64,000 bases of DNA, taken from contig NZ_CP066306.1 in the NCBI RefSeq assembly GCF_016406145.1, positions 372,001-436,000 of the forward strand. The letters run 5' to 3'. Position 1 is the first letter of the stretch. Every line of letters begins with the position of its first letter. Of this stretch, positions 1-8,768 are shown one piece after another. The notes under the pieces are model-generated. The model ran no database searches. It saw only the letters and a list, made by a program, of their open reading frames with translations, and had not been told where the DNA came from. Both the position numbers and the translations under genes were made by a program. This DNA is from Pseudomonas putida (GTDB taxonomy: Bacteria > Pseudomonadota > Gammaproteobacteria > Pseudomonadales > Pseudomonadaceae).

Positions 1-566
1 CCGGCCAGCAGCTGGTTCTTGATTCGTTTGAGTGCGTCCTCCGGGAAGGTCGGCTTGCCGGCCACTTCAGCGAACAGCTTCAGGGCCGGTTCGCGCTTGT
101 CCTTCACACTCAGGCTGCGCAGCGAGGCCACGGCCATGTCGCGGTAGGAACCGTTGCCGAAGTCTGCGCCGAGCCCTTCGAAGCCTTCGGCGATGGCGGT
201 CACATCCTTGCCGGCAACGCCTTCGTTGAGCATGGCATTGGTCAGGGTGGCCAGGCCCGGCGTGTTGCCGTCCTGGCTGCTTCCGGCGGCAAAGGTCACG
301 CGCAGGTCGAACATCGGCAGCTCGCGGGCCTCGACGAACAGGACGCGTGCGCCTTCGGCAGTGGTCCAGTTCTGGATGTTCAGCTGGCGCCGGCTGGGGG
401 CCTTGCCGTCCAGCTCGGCCAGCGACTGCAGGGTATTGGCGGGGCGCGCTGCGGTGCTGTCGGCTTCGGCGTGGGCAGGGCGAGCCAGGACGCAGGTCAA
501 CGCCACCACCAGTGCGATGATGCCCGTGCCGATCAGGGTGTAGCGTGGTGCGCTGCGATCACTCAT
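1..566 (-). CDS. M16 family peptidase-like protein, non-catalytic partner (partial, C-terminus outside window)
   Basis: The gene reads leftward from an ATG at 566 and runs off the window edge, leaving 188 full codons. The N-terminus has a basic stretch and a hydrophobic segment ending in ARPAHAEA, so a signal peptide or anchor is likely. The following region (VLFVEARELPMFDLRVTF, then a Gly-rich turn) matches the first half of an M16 fold, but where the active partner has the HxxEH zinc motif this protein has TNAMLNEG. It is therefore probably the inactive subunit of a two-protein M16 processing peptidase. Its ATG overlaps the end of the upstream catalytic gene by 8 nt, which implies translational coupling. 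The substrate is unknown. The assignment to M16 is good; the inactive-partner role is inferred from the missing motif. Confidence 0.85.
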   Translation of the reverse strand, partial: MSDRSAPRYTLIGTGIIALVVALTCVLARPAHAEADSTAARPANTLQSLAELDGKAPSRRQLNIQNWTTAEGARVLFVEARELPMFDLRVTFAAGSSQDGNTPGLATLTNAMLNEGVAGKDVTAIAEGFEGLGADFGNGSYRDMAVASLRSLSVKDKREPALKLFAEVAGKPTFPEDALKRIKNQLLA

Positions 567-1914
567 GAGCGGACTCCTCAGGCAGTACATGGGCAACGCT
601 CAGGCGTTCGCGGGTGAAATAGGTGCGTGCGGCGGCCTGGATGTCCTCTGGGGTCACACGCTTGAGTTCGTCCAGTTCGCTGTCGATCAGTTTCCAGGAC
701 AGGCCGACCGTTTCCAGCTGGCCGATGGTGGTGGCCTGGCTGCTGATGGAGTCACGGTCGTAGACCAGCCCGGCGATCACCTGGGCGCGTACACGTTCCA
801 GTTCCTCGGCACTCGGCGGGGTGGTCTTGAGTTCATCGAGCAATTGCCAGACGCCTTTCTCGACATCGGCGAGGGTCTTCTGCTTCTGCACGTTAGGGGT
901 AGCCGAGATCAGGAACAGGCTGTCGCCGCGGGTGAAGGCGTTGTAGCTGGACGAGGCGCCGGCCACCAGTTCCTGGCCACGCTCCAGGCGCGCCGGCAGG
1001 CGGGCGCTGTAGCCGCCGTCGAGCAACGCCGAAATCAGGCGCAGGGCGTGCGCGGTGCGCGGGTCCTTGGCGGTCGCAAGGCCCGGTACGTTGAAGCCGT
1101 AGATCAGGCTTGGCAGTTGGGTGCGTACGTGCAGGGTCAGCTGGCGCCGGCCTGGCTCGGCCAGCTCCAGCGGCAGCTTGGCCGCCGGAACAGCGCGCTT
1201 GGGGATACTGCCGAAGTACTTCTGCGCCAGGCCTTTGACCTCGGCGGCGGTAATATCGCCGACCACCACCAGGGTGGCGTTGTTCGGCGCGTACCAGGAC
1301 TCGTACCAGTGGCGCAGCTCCTCGACCTTCATGCGTTCGAGGTCGGCCATCCAGCCGATGGTCGGGGTGTGGTAGCCGCTGGCCGGGTAGGCCATGGCGC
1401 GGAACAGCTCGAAAGCCTTGGCGCTTGGCTGATCGTCAGTGCGCAGGCGGCGCTCTTCCTTGATCACCTCGATTTCGCGGCTGAACTCATCGGCCGGCAG
1501 GCGCAGGCTGGCCAGCCGGTCGGCCTCCAGCTCCAAAGCCACCGGCAAGCGGTCGCGGGCCAGAACCTGGTAGTAGGCGGTGTAATCGTCGCTGGTAAAG
1601 GCGTTCTCTTCCGCGCCCAGGTCGCGCAGGATGCGTGAAGCTTCGCCGGGGCCGACCTTGGCGCTGCCCTTGAACATCATGTGTTCCAGAGCGTGGGACA
1701 ACCCGGTCTGGCCGGGAGTCTCATAGCTGGAGCCGACCTTGTACCAGATCTGCGAAACCACTACTGGTGCGCGGTGGTCCTCGCGCACGACCACTTTCAG
1801 GCCGTTGTCGAGGATGAATTCGTGGGTGGGTTGCGCATCGGCGGCAAAGGCTGCGAGCGGCAGGCAGAGCGTGCTGAGCAACAGGCCAGCGGCGCGGCGG
1901 GCTAGAGCATTCAT
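559..1914 (-). CDS. M16 zinc metallopeptidase, periplasmic catalytic subunit
   Basis: This 451-residue protein begins with a clear signal peptide (to about residue 24, ending AAFAADA). The zinc-peptidase motif HALEH sits at residues 74-78, and the EVIKEERR segment around 149-156 supplies the expected downstream glutamate ligand, about 76 residues later as in pitrilysin-type enzymes. The rest has the M16 C-terminal domain layout. The gene is followed with an 8-nt overlap by a motif-less M16 homologue, the usual arrangement of an active/inactive pair. It is transcribed away from ftsY. Substrates of these Pseudomonas pairs are not established; a periplasmic peptide-degrading or processing role is inferred from the family and the export signal. 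Confidence 0.9.
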   Translation of the reverse strand: MNALARRAAGLLLSTLCLPLAAFAADAQPTHEFILDNGLKVVVREDHRAPVVVSQIWYKVGSSYETPGQTGLSHALEHMMFKGSAKVGPGEASRILRDLGAEENAFTSDDYTAYYQVLARDRLPVALELEADRLASLRLPADEFSREIEVIKEERRLRTDDQPSAKAFELFRAMAYPASGYHTPTIGWMADLERMKVEELRHWYESWYAPNNATLVVVGDITAAEVKGLAQKYFGSIPKRAVPAAKLPLELAEPGRRQLTLHVRTQLPSLIYGFNVPGLATAKDPRTAHALRLISALLDGGYSARLPARLERGQELVAGASSSYNAFTRGDSLFLISATPNVQKQKTLADVEKGVWQLLDELKTTPPSAEELERVRAQVIAGLVYDRDSISSQATTIGQLETVGLSWKLIDSELDELKRVTPEDIQAAARTYFTRERLSVAHVLPEESAHE

Positions 1915-2146
1915 AAGGTGTTTAACCTGTTCGGCGGCCCGCAGGGTTTAGCGTCGGCGGGCCAGGAGGTGCTAGGATACTGATCCGGTTGCCTGGCGAC
2001 CATGCCTGTCGCCGTTCTGGCCTGCAGGTCCATTAAGACAAAACATTGCGCATGAACCAGCTGGCTTCAAAAGAGTCTGTTCTGCGTTTAGAGAATTCCA
2101 GATGAGCCGCTGCTGGCCCATCGCTACCCTGAGATAGCCGTCTTCC

Positions 2147-3691
2147 ATGTTTGGTTCCAACGACGACAAAAAAGCGCCGGCCGAGGCTGGCGAGAAAAAA
2201 GGCCTGTTCAGCTGGTTTCGCAAGAAGCCGCAGCAACCTGTCGCCGAACAGCCACAAGCCCCTGATGCTCAGGCAGTAGAGCCGGTATCGCCGCAGCCTG
2301 CCGCCGAGCAGCCTGAAGCGGCTGCGGCCGAGCCGGTGGTTGCCGAAGCGCCCCCGTCTGCCGCTGAGCCGGTGCTGGCCCCCCAGCCTGCGCCTGTCGT
2401 TGAGCCTGCTCCGGCCCCGGAGGTCGAACCGGCCCCTGAGCCTGCTCCGGCTCCTGAGGTTGCACCGGTTCCTGAGCCTGCTCCAGCCCCTGAGCCAGTG
2501 CCGGTTCCCGAGCCTGCCCCTGCCCCTGTGAGCGCGGAGTTGCCTGCGAGTGCTGAGCCCGCTGCTGCGCAGCTCGAAAGCCCTGCTCCAGTCGCAGCAG
2601 CCCCCGAAGCTCCGGTCAGCAACCTGGTCTTGCCCGTTGCCGAAGAGCCGGTCGCCCTGGTTCCAGACCTTGAGCCAAAAGCCCCGCCAGCGATTCCCGA
2701 GCGCCCGGCCCCCGAACAGGCCGTCGCCGCCGCTACCCCAGCCGTTGCCGAACCTGCCAAGCCCGGCTTCTTCGCTCGCCTCAAGCAGGGCCTGTCGAAG
2801 ACCAGCGCCAGCATCGGCGAAGGCATGGCCAGCCTGTTCCTGGGCAAGAAGGTCATTGATGACGACCTGCTAGACGAGATCGAAACACGCTTGCTGACCG
2901 CCGACGTTGGCGTGGAGGCGACCTCGACCATCGTTCAGAACCTGACCCAGAAGGTCGCGCGCAAACAGCTGGCCGATGCCGATGCCCTGTACAAGTCGCT
3001 GCAGGAAGAACTGGCCGCGCTGCTGCGCCCGGTCGAGCAACCGCTGAAGATCCAGGCGCAGAACAAGCCCTATGTGATCCTCGTGGTAGGCGTCAACGGC
3101 GCCGGCAAGACCACCACTATCGGCAAGCTGGCCAAGAAGCTGCAGCTCGAGGGCAAGAAAGTCATGCTGGCTGCGGGTGATACCTTCCGTGCCGCCGCAG
3201 TCGAGCAGTTGCAGGTCTGGGGCGAGCGCAACCAGATCCCGGTGATCGCCCAGCACACCGGTGCCGACTCCGCGTCGGTGATCTTCGATGCCGTGCAGGC
3301 CGCCAAGGCCCGTGGCGTCGATGTGCTGATCGCCGATACCGCCGGCCGTCTGCACACCAAAGACAACCTGATGGAAGAGCTGAAAAAGGTTCGCCGGGTC
3401 ATCGGCAAGCTTGACGCCGAGGCGCCGCATGAGGTGCTGCTGGTGCTCGATGCCGGTACTGGCCAGAACGCCATCAGCCAGGCCAAGTACTTCAATCAGA
3501 GCGTCGAGCTGACCGGCCTGGCCCTGACCAAGCTGGATGGCACCGCCAAGGGTGGGGTGATCTTCGCCCTTGCCAAGCAGTTCAACATCCCGATCCGCTT
3601 CATCGGCGTGGGTGAAGGCATCGACGACCTGCGCACCTTCGAAGCCGAGCCGTTCGTCAAGGCTCTGTTTGCCGAGCGAGAGCACCCATGA
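2147..3691 (+). CDS. ftsY: Signal recognition particle receptor FtsY
   Basis: FtsY is the membrane-associated GTPase that receives SRP-ribosome complexes and hands nascent membrane proteins to the Sec translocon. The 514-residue product has a long acidic, Pro/Ala-rich A domain (about residues 30-205) made of PAPEPAP-like units, then the helical N domain and the G domain. The P-loop GVNGAGKTTT lies near residue 314, DTFRAAA follows, DTAGRL is near 396 and TKLDGTAKGG near 460, all diagnostic of SRP GTPases. The length is close to the E. coli protein. The stop codon overlaps the ATG of ftsE (ATGA), so ftsY-ftsE-ftsX form one transcription unit, as in many proteobacteria. Confidence 0.97.
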   Translation: MFGSNDDKKAPAEAGEKKGLFSWFRKKPQQPVAEQPQAPDAQAVEPVSPQPAAEQPEAAAAEPVVAEAPPSAAEPVLAPQPAPVVEPAPAPEVEPAPEPAPAPEVAPVPEPAPAPEPVPVPEPAPAPVSAELPASAEPAAAQLESPAPVAAAPEAPVSNLVLPVAEEPVALVPDLEPKAPPAIPERPAPEQAVAAATPAVAEPAKPGFFARLKQGLSKTSASIGEGMASLFLGKKVIDDDLLDEIETRLLTADVGVEATSTIVQNLTQKVARKQLADADALYKSLQEELAALLRPVEQPLKIQAQNKPYVILVVGVNGAGKTTTIGKLAKKLQLEGKKVMLAAGDTFRAAAVEQLQVWGERNQIPVIAQHTGADSASVIFDAVQAAKARGVDVLIADTAGRLHTKDNLMEELKKVRRVIGKLDAEAPHEVLLVLDAGTGQNAISQAKYFNQSVELTGLALTKLDGTAKGGVIFALAKQFNIPIRFIGVGEGIDDLRTFEAEPFVKALFAEREHP

Positions 3692-4359
3692 TCCGATTCG
3701 AACAGGTTGCCAAGCGCTATCCCAACGGCCATGTTGGCTTGCATGAGCTGAGTTTCCGGGCGCGCCGGGGCGAATTCCTGTTCGTCACCGGCCATTCCGG
3801 CGCCGGTAAGAGCACCTTGCTGCGTCTGCTGCTGGCCATGGAGCGCCCCACTAGCGGCAAGTTGATGCTGGCAGGGCAGGACCTGGGCCAGATCAGCAAT
3901 GCGCAGATCCCGTTCCTGCGTCGGCAGATCGGGGTGGTGTTCCAGAACCACCAGTTGCTGTTCGACCGCACCGTTTTCAACAACATCGCCCTGCCGCTGC
4001 AGATTCTCGGCCTGTCCAAGGCTGAGATCACCAAACGCGTGGATTCGGCGCTGGAGCGTGTGTCGCTGGTCGACAAGGGTGAGCTGTTCCCGGCCGACCT
4101 GTCCACCGGCCAGCAGCAGCGGGTCGGTATCGCTCGCGCGATCGTCCATCAGCCCGCCTTGCTGCTGGCCGACGAACCCACCGGTAACCTCGATCCGCGC
4201 CTTGCCGCAGAGATCATGGGGGTGTTCGAGGACATCAATCGGCTGGGTACCACGGTGTTGATCGCCAGCCATGACCTGGCACTGATTGCGCGCATGCGCC
4301 ACCGCATGCTGACCTTGCAGCGCGGCCGTCTGATCGGCGATGGGGAGGCCGGGCAATGA
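3688..4359 (+). CDS. ftsE: Cell division ABC transporter ATPase FtsE
   Basis: FtsE is the cytoplasmic ATPase of the FtsEX complex, which works at the division septum to activate peptidoglycan hydrolases through periplasmic partners. All ABC landmarks are present in 223 residues: Walker A GHSGAGKST (35-43), Q-loop (Q86), signature LSTGQ (138-142), Walker B LLLADE (158-163), followed by the D-loop GNLD and an SHD switch. The ATG overlaps the ftsY stop and the stop overlaps the ftsX start, each as ATGA, which favours coupled translation and equal amounts of the two FtsEX subunits. Confidence 0.97.
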   Translation: MIRFEQVAKRYPNGHVGLHELSFRARRGEFLFVTGHSGAGKSTLLRLLLAMERPTSGKLMLAGQDLGQISNAQIPFLRRQIGVVFQNHQLLFDRTVFNNIALPLQILGLSKAEITKRVDSALERVSLVDKGELFPADLSTGQQQRVGIARAIVHQPALLLADEPTGNLDPRLAAEIMGVFEDINRLGTTVLIASHDLALIARMRHRMLTLQRGRLIGDGEAGQ

Positions 4360-5381
4360 GCACTACACGTACACCCAAGGTTTCCGAGCGGGTGGCGCCC
4401 AAGGCCGCCGACGCGGATACCAGGAAAAAGCGCGGCGAGCATGATGATGACGGCCCGGACTTCCGCACGCTGTTGCATGCCTGGCTGGACAGCCATCGTG
4501 CCAGCCTGGCCGACAGCCTGCGTCGCCTGGGTAAGCAGCCGATCGGCAGCTTCTTCACCTGCCTGGTGATGGCCGTGGCGCTGAGCATGCCCATGGGCCT
4601 GTCGCTGCTGTTGAAGAACGTCGAGAAACTGGGGGGCTCCTGGCAGCGCGCCGCGCAGGTTTCCCTGTACCTGAAGCTCGATGCGGGCAGCAAGGAGGGG
4701 GAGGCCCTTCGCGAAGAGATCAAAGGCATGCCTGGAGTGGCCGATGCCTTGTACATCAGCCCAGGGCAGGCGCTGGAAGAGTTCCAGCAGCAGTCCGGGT
4801 TGGGCGAAGCCCTGCGAGAGTTGCCCGACAACCCGCTGCCTGGCGTCGTGGTGGTGACCCCGACCGAAGTCGATAAGCCGGCCCTGGAAGCGTTGCGTCA
4901 GCGTCTGGCCGAGCTGCCGCGGGTGGAAAACGCACAACTCGACCTGGTGTGGGTGGAGCGCCTGGCGGCGATCCTCAAACTGGGCGACCGGTTCGTCTTC
5001 GGCCTGGCGGTGATGCTTATTTCTGCCTTGTTGTTAGTAATCGGTAACACAATTCGTCTACATATTGAAAACCGCCGCACCGAGATCGAAGTCATCAAGC
5101 TGGTAGGCGGCACCGACAGCTACGTACGTCGGCCTTTCCTGTACATGGGCGCGTTGTACGGCCTGGGTGCCGGCCTGCTGGCCTGGGGTATCCTCGCGTT
5201 CGGCCTCAACTGGCTGAACGAGGCCGTTGTAGGGCTGTCCGGGCTCTACGGCAGCGACTTCTCCCTGGGCGGGGTGCCAGCATCCGATGGTCTGTCGCTC
5301 TTGATCGGGGCGGTACTGTTGGGGTATATCGGTGCATGGATTGCGGTCGCTCGCCATTTGAACGAGCTGGCCCCGCGATAG
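4356..5381 (+). CDS. ftsX: Cell division protein FtsX, membrane subunit
   Basis: FtsX is the integral membrane partner of FtsE. The 341-residue protein has a charged cytoplasmic N-terminus (about 60 residues), a first membrane segment near residues 65-85, a periplasmic domain of about 120 residues that in other species contacts hydrolase activators, and three further membrane segments in the C-terminal half (starting FVFGLAVMLISALLL). It starts on the overlapping ATGA of ftsE. A 111-bp gap follows before rpoH and carries that gene's own promoter, so the ftsYEX unit probably ends or weakens here; no strong terminator was seen between them. Confidence 0.96.
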   Translation: MSTTRTPKVSERVAPKAADADTRKKRGEHDDDGPDFRTLLHAWLDSHRASLADSLRRLGKQPIGSFFTCLVMAVALSMPMGLSLLLKNVEKLGGSWQRAAQVSLYLKLDAGSKEGEALREEIKGMPGVADALYISPGQALEEFQQQSGLGEALRELPDNPLPGVVVVTPTEVDKPALEALRQRLAELPRVENAQLDLVWVERLAAILKLGDRFVFGLAVMLISALLLVIGNTIRLHIENRRTEIEVIKLVGGTDSYVRRPFLYMGALYGLGAGLLAWGILAFGLNWLNEAVVGLSGLYGSDFSLGGVPASDGLSLLIGAVLLGYIGAWIAVARHLNELAPR

Positions 5382-5416
5382 TTTTTCTGAGCCAGCATTG
5401 ACAATTTTTCATTTTT

Positions 5417-5444
5417 GGAACTTGCACCTTGGTTCCAGGTCTAT
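5417..5444 (+). promoter_or_regulatory. AlgU/sigma-E type promoter of rpoH
   Basis: GGAACTT (5417-5423) is followed after 16 nt by TCTAT (5440-5444), a close match to the extracytoplasmic-stress sigma-factor consensus (GAACTT, 16-17 nt, TCTRA). It lies about 50 nt upstream of the rpoH ATG. AlgU-dependent transcription of rpoH is established in P. aeruginosa; here it is inferred from the motif and position. A TTGACA at 5398-5403 overlaps the region but no convincing -10 follows at the right distance. Confidence 0.75.
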
Positions 5445-5492
5445 GTTGGCAGTGCTCACAAGGCACGAGTCTGGTAAGTCGGAGGTTCTTGA

Positions 5493-6347
5493 ATGACCAC
5501 ATCGTTGCAACCTGCCTATGCCCTGGTTCCCGGTGCAAACCTGGAAGCCTATGTGCACACGGTCAACAGCATCCCGCTGCTGACTGTCGAGCAGGAGCGT
5601 GATCTGGCCGAGCGTCTCTATTATGAGCAGGATCTTGAGGCCGCTCGGCAAATGGTGATGGCCCACCTGCGCTTCGTCGTACATATCGCCCGTAGCTATG
5701 CTGGCTACGGATTGGCCCAGGCCGACCTCATTCAGGAAGGCAACGTCGGCTTGATGAAGGCGGTCAAGCGCTTCAACCCCGAAATGGGTGTGCGCCTGGT
5801 GTCGTTCGCTGTGCACTGGATCAAGGCTGAAATCCACGAATTCATCCTGCGCAACTGGCGCATCGTCAAGGTGGCTACCACCAAGGCCCAGCGCAAGCTG
5901 TTCTTCAACCTGCGCAGCCAGAAGAAGCGTCTGGCCTGGTTGAATAACGATGAAGTCCACCGCGTGGCTGAAAGTCTCGGTGTCGAACCGCGAGAAGTGC
6001 GTGAGATGGAAAGCCGTCTGAGTGGCCAGGACATGGCCTTCGACCCTGCAGCGGAAGCGGACGACGACAGCGCCTTCCAGTCGCCTGCACATTACTTGGA
6101 AGACCATCGCTACGACCCGGCTGTGCAGCTTGAAGACGCTGACTGGAGCGACAACTCCACCAGCAATCTGCATGAAGCCTTGCAGGGCCTGGACGAGCGT
6201 AGCCGCGACATTCTCTACCAGCGCTGGTTGGCTGAAGAAAAAGCCACGTTGCATGAGCTGGCCGACAAGTACAGCGTTTCGGCTGAGCGTATTCGTCAGC
6301 TGGAAAAGAATGCGATGAACAAGGTAAAAGCGTTGATTGCAGCCTGA
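5493..6347 (+). CDS. rpoH: RNA polymerase heat-shock sigma factor RpoH (sigma-32)
   Basis: RpoH directs transcription of chaperone and protease genes after heat shock. The 284-residue product contains sigma region 2 ([31 protein letters not shown]), the RpoH-specific box with KLFFNLR near residues 131-137 that mediates core binding and proteolytic control, and a C-terminal region 4 helix-turn-helix ([21 protein letters not shown]). The ATG is preceded by a CGGAGG Shine-Dalgarno sequence. An AlgU-type promoter lies just upstream, linking envelope stress to the cytoplasmic heat-shock response. A strong terminator follows the stop codon. Confidence 0.98.
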   Translation: MTTSLQPAYALVPGANLEAYVHTVNSIPLLTVEQERDLAERLYYEQDLEAARQMVMAHLRFVVHIARSYAGYGLAQADLIQEGNVGLMKAVKRFNPEMGVRLVSFAVHWIKAEIHEFILRNWRIVKVATTKAQRKLFFNLRSQKKRLAWLNNDEVHRVAESLGVEPREVREMESRLSGQDMAFDPAAEADDDSAFQSPAHYLEDHRYDPAVQLEDADWSDNSTSNLHEALQGLDERSRDILYQRWLAEEKATLHELADKYSVSAERIRQLEKNAMNKVKALIAA

Positions 6348-6364
6348 TTGGCGCCTGATGCACT

Positions 6365-6404
6365 AAAAAGCCGCTGACCTATGACAGGGTGAGCGGCTTT
6401 TTTT
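6365..6404 (+). terminator. Rho-independent terminator of rpoH
   Basis: AAGCCGCT pairs with AGCGGCTT across a 15-nt loop and is followed by a run of T residues. It lies 18 nt after the rpoH stop; the A-run on the other side would also let it act on leftward mtgA transcripts. Confidence 0.9.
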
Positions 6405-6459
6405 GTTTGCGCAGTCTTTACCGGCCTCGGGAAGGGGCAGCTAAAGTCAGCGTGTTCAT

Positions 6460-7170
6460 TCAGGGCCTGCGCGAAGCATCCAGTTGCATCAGATAGCTTG
6501 GCCCACCCAGCTGGCTCATCTGCCTGCGAATCCAGCCTGCCCGGCTCGCCACGTAGGCACTAGGCCGGCTGGCGCTCCACTTGATGGGGCTTGGCAGCAC
6601 TGCAGCCAATTGAGCAGCCTGCTGGCGGCTCAGCCGGCTGGCATCGATACCAAAGTGGTAACGCGCCGCAGCTTGGGCACCAAACACCCCTTTGCCCCAT
6701 TCGGCACTGTTCAAGTAGACCTCAAGGATCCGCTCTTTCGACCAGAACAGCTCAATCAGCGCCGTGAACCAGGCCTCCAGCCCCTTGCGCAACCAACTTC
6801 GGCCCGACCACAGGAACAGGTTCTTGGCCACCTGCTGGGTCAATGTGCTGGCACCACGGATGTTGCCGCCGCGCTCGTTATAGGCCAGCGCCGCCTGGAT
6901 GGCGGGGATGTCGAACCCCCAGTGGTTAGCGAACTTCTGATCCTCACCGGCGATGACCGCGACCTTGAGGTCATCGGAGATACTCTCCCACGGCTGCCAG
7001 TCGCGCTGCAGGTCGATCGGCTCGCCACTGACCCACGACTGCACCTTGCGCTCGACCATCAATGCCGTGCCGGGAGGCGGCACCCAGCGGAACACCAGCA
7101 CCAGCACGATACTGCCGGCAGCGAACCAGAACAGGGCGCGGGCGAGGCGACGGAGTAGGGATGACAGCAT
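6460..7170 (-). CDS. mtgA: Monofunctional biosynthetic peptidoglycan transglycosylase MtgA
   Basis: MtgA polymerises lipid II into glycan strands without a transpeptidase domain. The 236-residue protein has one N-terminal membrane anchor (about 12-30) and then a GT51 domain. The catalytic glutamate is E76 in AGEDQKF, and the family motifs around GASTLTQQVAKNLFL and KERILEVYLNSAEWG follow in order. I chose the ATG at 7170 because it gives the normal family length and places the anchor at the N-terminus; an in-frame upstream ATG at 7254 would add 28 residues with no membrane character. It is divergent from the DUF423 gene. Confidence 0.95.
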   Translation of the reverse strand: MLSSLLRRLARALFWFAAGSIVLVLVFRWVPPPGTALMVERKVQSWVSGEPIDLQRDWQPWESISDDLKVAVIAGEDQKFANHWGFDIPAIQAALAYNERGGNIRGASTLTQQVAKNLFLWSGRSWLRKGLEAWFTALIELFWSKERILEVYLNSAEWGKGVFGAQAAARYHFGIDASRLSRQQAAQLAAVLPSPIKWSASRPSAYVASRAGWIRRQMSQLGGPSYLMQLDASRRP

Positions 7171-7234
7171 GGCGATGGCTTGGCCGGACCGGTGGAACGG
7201 GCCATTATACAGACCCGATCCCAGGAGTCGTCCC

Positions 7235-7606
7235 ATGCTTCGCACCTTCCTCATGCTCGCCGCCTTTTTCGGCTTTACCGGTGTCGGCCTGGGCGCATTC
7301 GCCGCCCATGGGCTGAAAAACCGCCTGAGCGCTGATTACCTGGCCATCTTTCAAACCGGGGTGACTTATCAACTGGTGCATGCCTTGGCAATCTTCGGTG
7401 TCGCGCTGCTCGCGGCGCACTTGCCTGGGCGCCTGGTTGGCTGGGCCGGTGGTCTGTTCGCCCTGGGCATCGTGCTGTTCTCCGGTAGCCTGTACCTACT
7501 GACCCTGAGCGGGCTGGGCAAGCTTGGCATCATCACCCCTATCGGCGGCTTGTGCTTCCTGGCCGGCTGGGTCTGCCTGGGTATGGCGGCATGGCGTTTG
7601 GGCTGA
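7235..7606 (+). CDS. DUF423 family small inner-membrane protein
   Basis: The product is 123 residues and almost entirely hydrophobic, with four predicted membrane segments starting FLMLAAFFGFTGVGLGAFAAHG. The GAFAAHGLK motif near the N-terminus is characteristic of the DUF423/YwdK family. An AGGAG ribosome-binding site ends 7 nt before the ATG. The molecular role of this family is not known. It sits alone between the divergent mtgA and the thiS promoter. Confidence 0.88.
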   Translation: MLRTFLMLAAFFGFTGVGLGAFAAHGLKNRLSADYLAIFQTGVTYQLVHALAIFGVALLAAHLPGRLVGWAGGLFALGIVLFSGSLYLLTLSGLGKLGIITPIGGLCFLAGWVCLGMAAWRLG

Positions 7607-7646
7607 CCAAGCGGTCCACAATCACGACTAATGGCGTGCACCGCCC

Positions 7647-7676
7647 TTGGGTTAACGCGTTGATCGGCGCTAGAAT
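7647..7676 (+). promoter_or_regulatory. Probable sigma-70 promoter for thiS-thiG
   Basis: TTGGGT (7647-7652), an 18-nt spacer and TAGAAT (7671-7676) sit about 33 nt before the thiS ATG. No TPP riboswitch (THI box) was recognised in the short leader. Confidence 0.5.
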
Positions 7677-7709
7677 GCTGGCCCCCAACGCACAATGGTG
7701 GCCGTGCGC

Positions 7710-7910
7710 ATGCGCATTCAATTGAACGGTGAACCCTATGAATTGCCCGCGGGCGAAAGCGTCGCGGCGCTGCTGACCCGCCTGGAGCTGACCGGGCGCC
7801 GGGTGGCAGTGGAATTGAACCTGGATATCGTGCCGCGCAGTCAGCACGACAGCACGCAGCTCAATGACGGCGACCAGGTCGAAGTGGTCCACGCCATCGG
7901 TGGCGGCTGA
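7710..7910 (+). CDS. thiS: Thiamine biosynthesis sulfur-carrier protein ThiS
   Basis: ThiS is a small ubiquitin-like protein whose C-terminal glycine is converted to a thiocarboxylate and donates sulfur for the thiazole ring of thiamine. The 66-residue product has the beta-grasp pattern (MRIQLNGEPYELP ... VAVELNLDIVPRSQ) and ends in AIGGG, providing the required di-glycine tail. I chose the ATG at 7710 because an upstream start would add a short extension with no family match. thiG follows after a 54-nt gap in the same direction, so the two are probably cotranscribed. Confidence 0.95.
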   Translation: MRIQLNGEPYELPAGESVAALLTRLELTGRRVAVELNLDIVPRSQHDSTQLNDGDQVEVVHAIGGG

Positions 7911-7964
7911 TTCCGGCCTGGCGATTCACCTGCAAGCCCAGCAACCTTTTCCAGAGGATCTTTG

Positions 7965-8759
7965 ATGAGCAACGTTCGTAGCGACAAGCCCTTTACCCTG
8001 GCCGGGCGTACTTTCCAGTCGCGCCTGCTGGTCGGCACCGGCAAGTACCGTGACATGGAAGAAACCCGCCTGGCCATCGAGGCCTCGGGCGCCGAAATCG
8101 TCACTGTCGCCGTGCGCCGCACCAACCTAGGCCAGAACCCGGGCGAGCCGAACCTGCTCGACGTGCTGCCACCGGACCGTTACACCATTCTGCCGAACAC
8201 CGCCGGCTGCTATGACGCCGTAGAAGCGGTGCGCACCTGCCGTCTGGCCCGTGAATTGCTCGATGGTCATAACCTGGTCAAGCTGGAAGTCCTGGCAGAC
8301 CAGAAGACCCTGTTCCCCAACGTGATCGAAACCCTGAAGGCCGCCGAAGTACTGGTCAAGGATGGCTTCGACGTGATGGTCTATACAAGTGATGATCCGA
8401 TCATTGCTCGTCAGCTGGCCGAAGCTGGCTGCATCGCGGTCATGCCGCTGGCCGGCCTTATCGGCACTGGCCTGGGTATCTGCAACCCGTACAACCTGCA
8501 GATCATCCTGGAAGAATCCAAGGTGCCGGTGCTGGTCGATGCAGGCGTGGGTACCGCCTCCGATGCAACCATCGCCATGGAAATGGGCTGTGAAGCGGTG
8601 CTTATGAACTCGGCTATCGCCCACGCCCAGCAGCCGGTGCTGATGGCCGAGGCCATGAAACACGCAATCGTCGCTGGGCGCATGGCCTACCTCGCCGGGC
8701 GCATGCCGAAGAAACTCTATGCCAGCGCGTCTTCGCCGCTGGATGGTCTGATCAAGTAA
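7965..8759 (+). CDS. thiG: Thiazole synthase ThiG
   Basis: ThiG joins deoxyxylulose phosphate, dehydroglycine and the ThiS thiocarboxylate to form the thiazole phosphate of thiamine. The 264-residue TIM-barrel protein carries the Schiff-base lysine (K106 in LVKLEVLAD), and the phosphate-binding region [21 protein letters not shown] near the C-terminus. GAGGATC upstream of the ATG at 7965 serves as ribosome-binding site. It is preceded by thiS and followed 9 nt later by trmB, consistent with a thiS-thiG-trmB transcript. Confidence 0.97.
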   Translation: MSNVRSDKPFTLAGRTFQSRLLVGTGKYRDMEETRLAIEASGAEIVTVAVRRTNLGQNPGEPNLLDVLPPDRYTILPNTAGCYDAVEAVRTCRLARELLDGHNLVKLEVLADQKTLFPNVIETLKAAEVLVKDGFDVMVYTSDDPIIARQLAEAGCIAVMPLAGLIGTGLGICNPYNLQIILEESKVPVLVDAGVGTASDATIAMEMGCEAVLMNSAIAHAQQPVLMAEAMKHAIVAGRMAYLAGRMPKKLYASASSPLDGLIK

Positions 8760-8768
8760 GAGCTACTG

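Noticed and set aside
2390..2550. Tandem DNA repeats in ftsY that could suggest a minisatellite or CRISPR-like array
   Set aside because: The periodicity is explained by in-frame Pro-Ala-Glu codons of the A domain; there are no constant repeats with unique spacers.
5398..5426. Sigma-70 promoter for rpoH based on TTGACA at 5398
   Set aside because: At 17-nt spacing the -10 position reads CTTGCA, which is not a credible -10 box; the sigma-E type match is much better.
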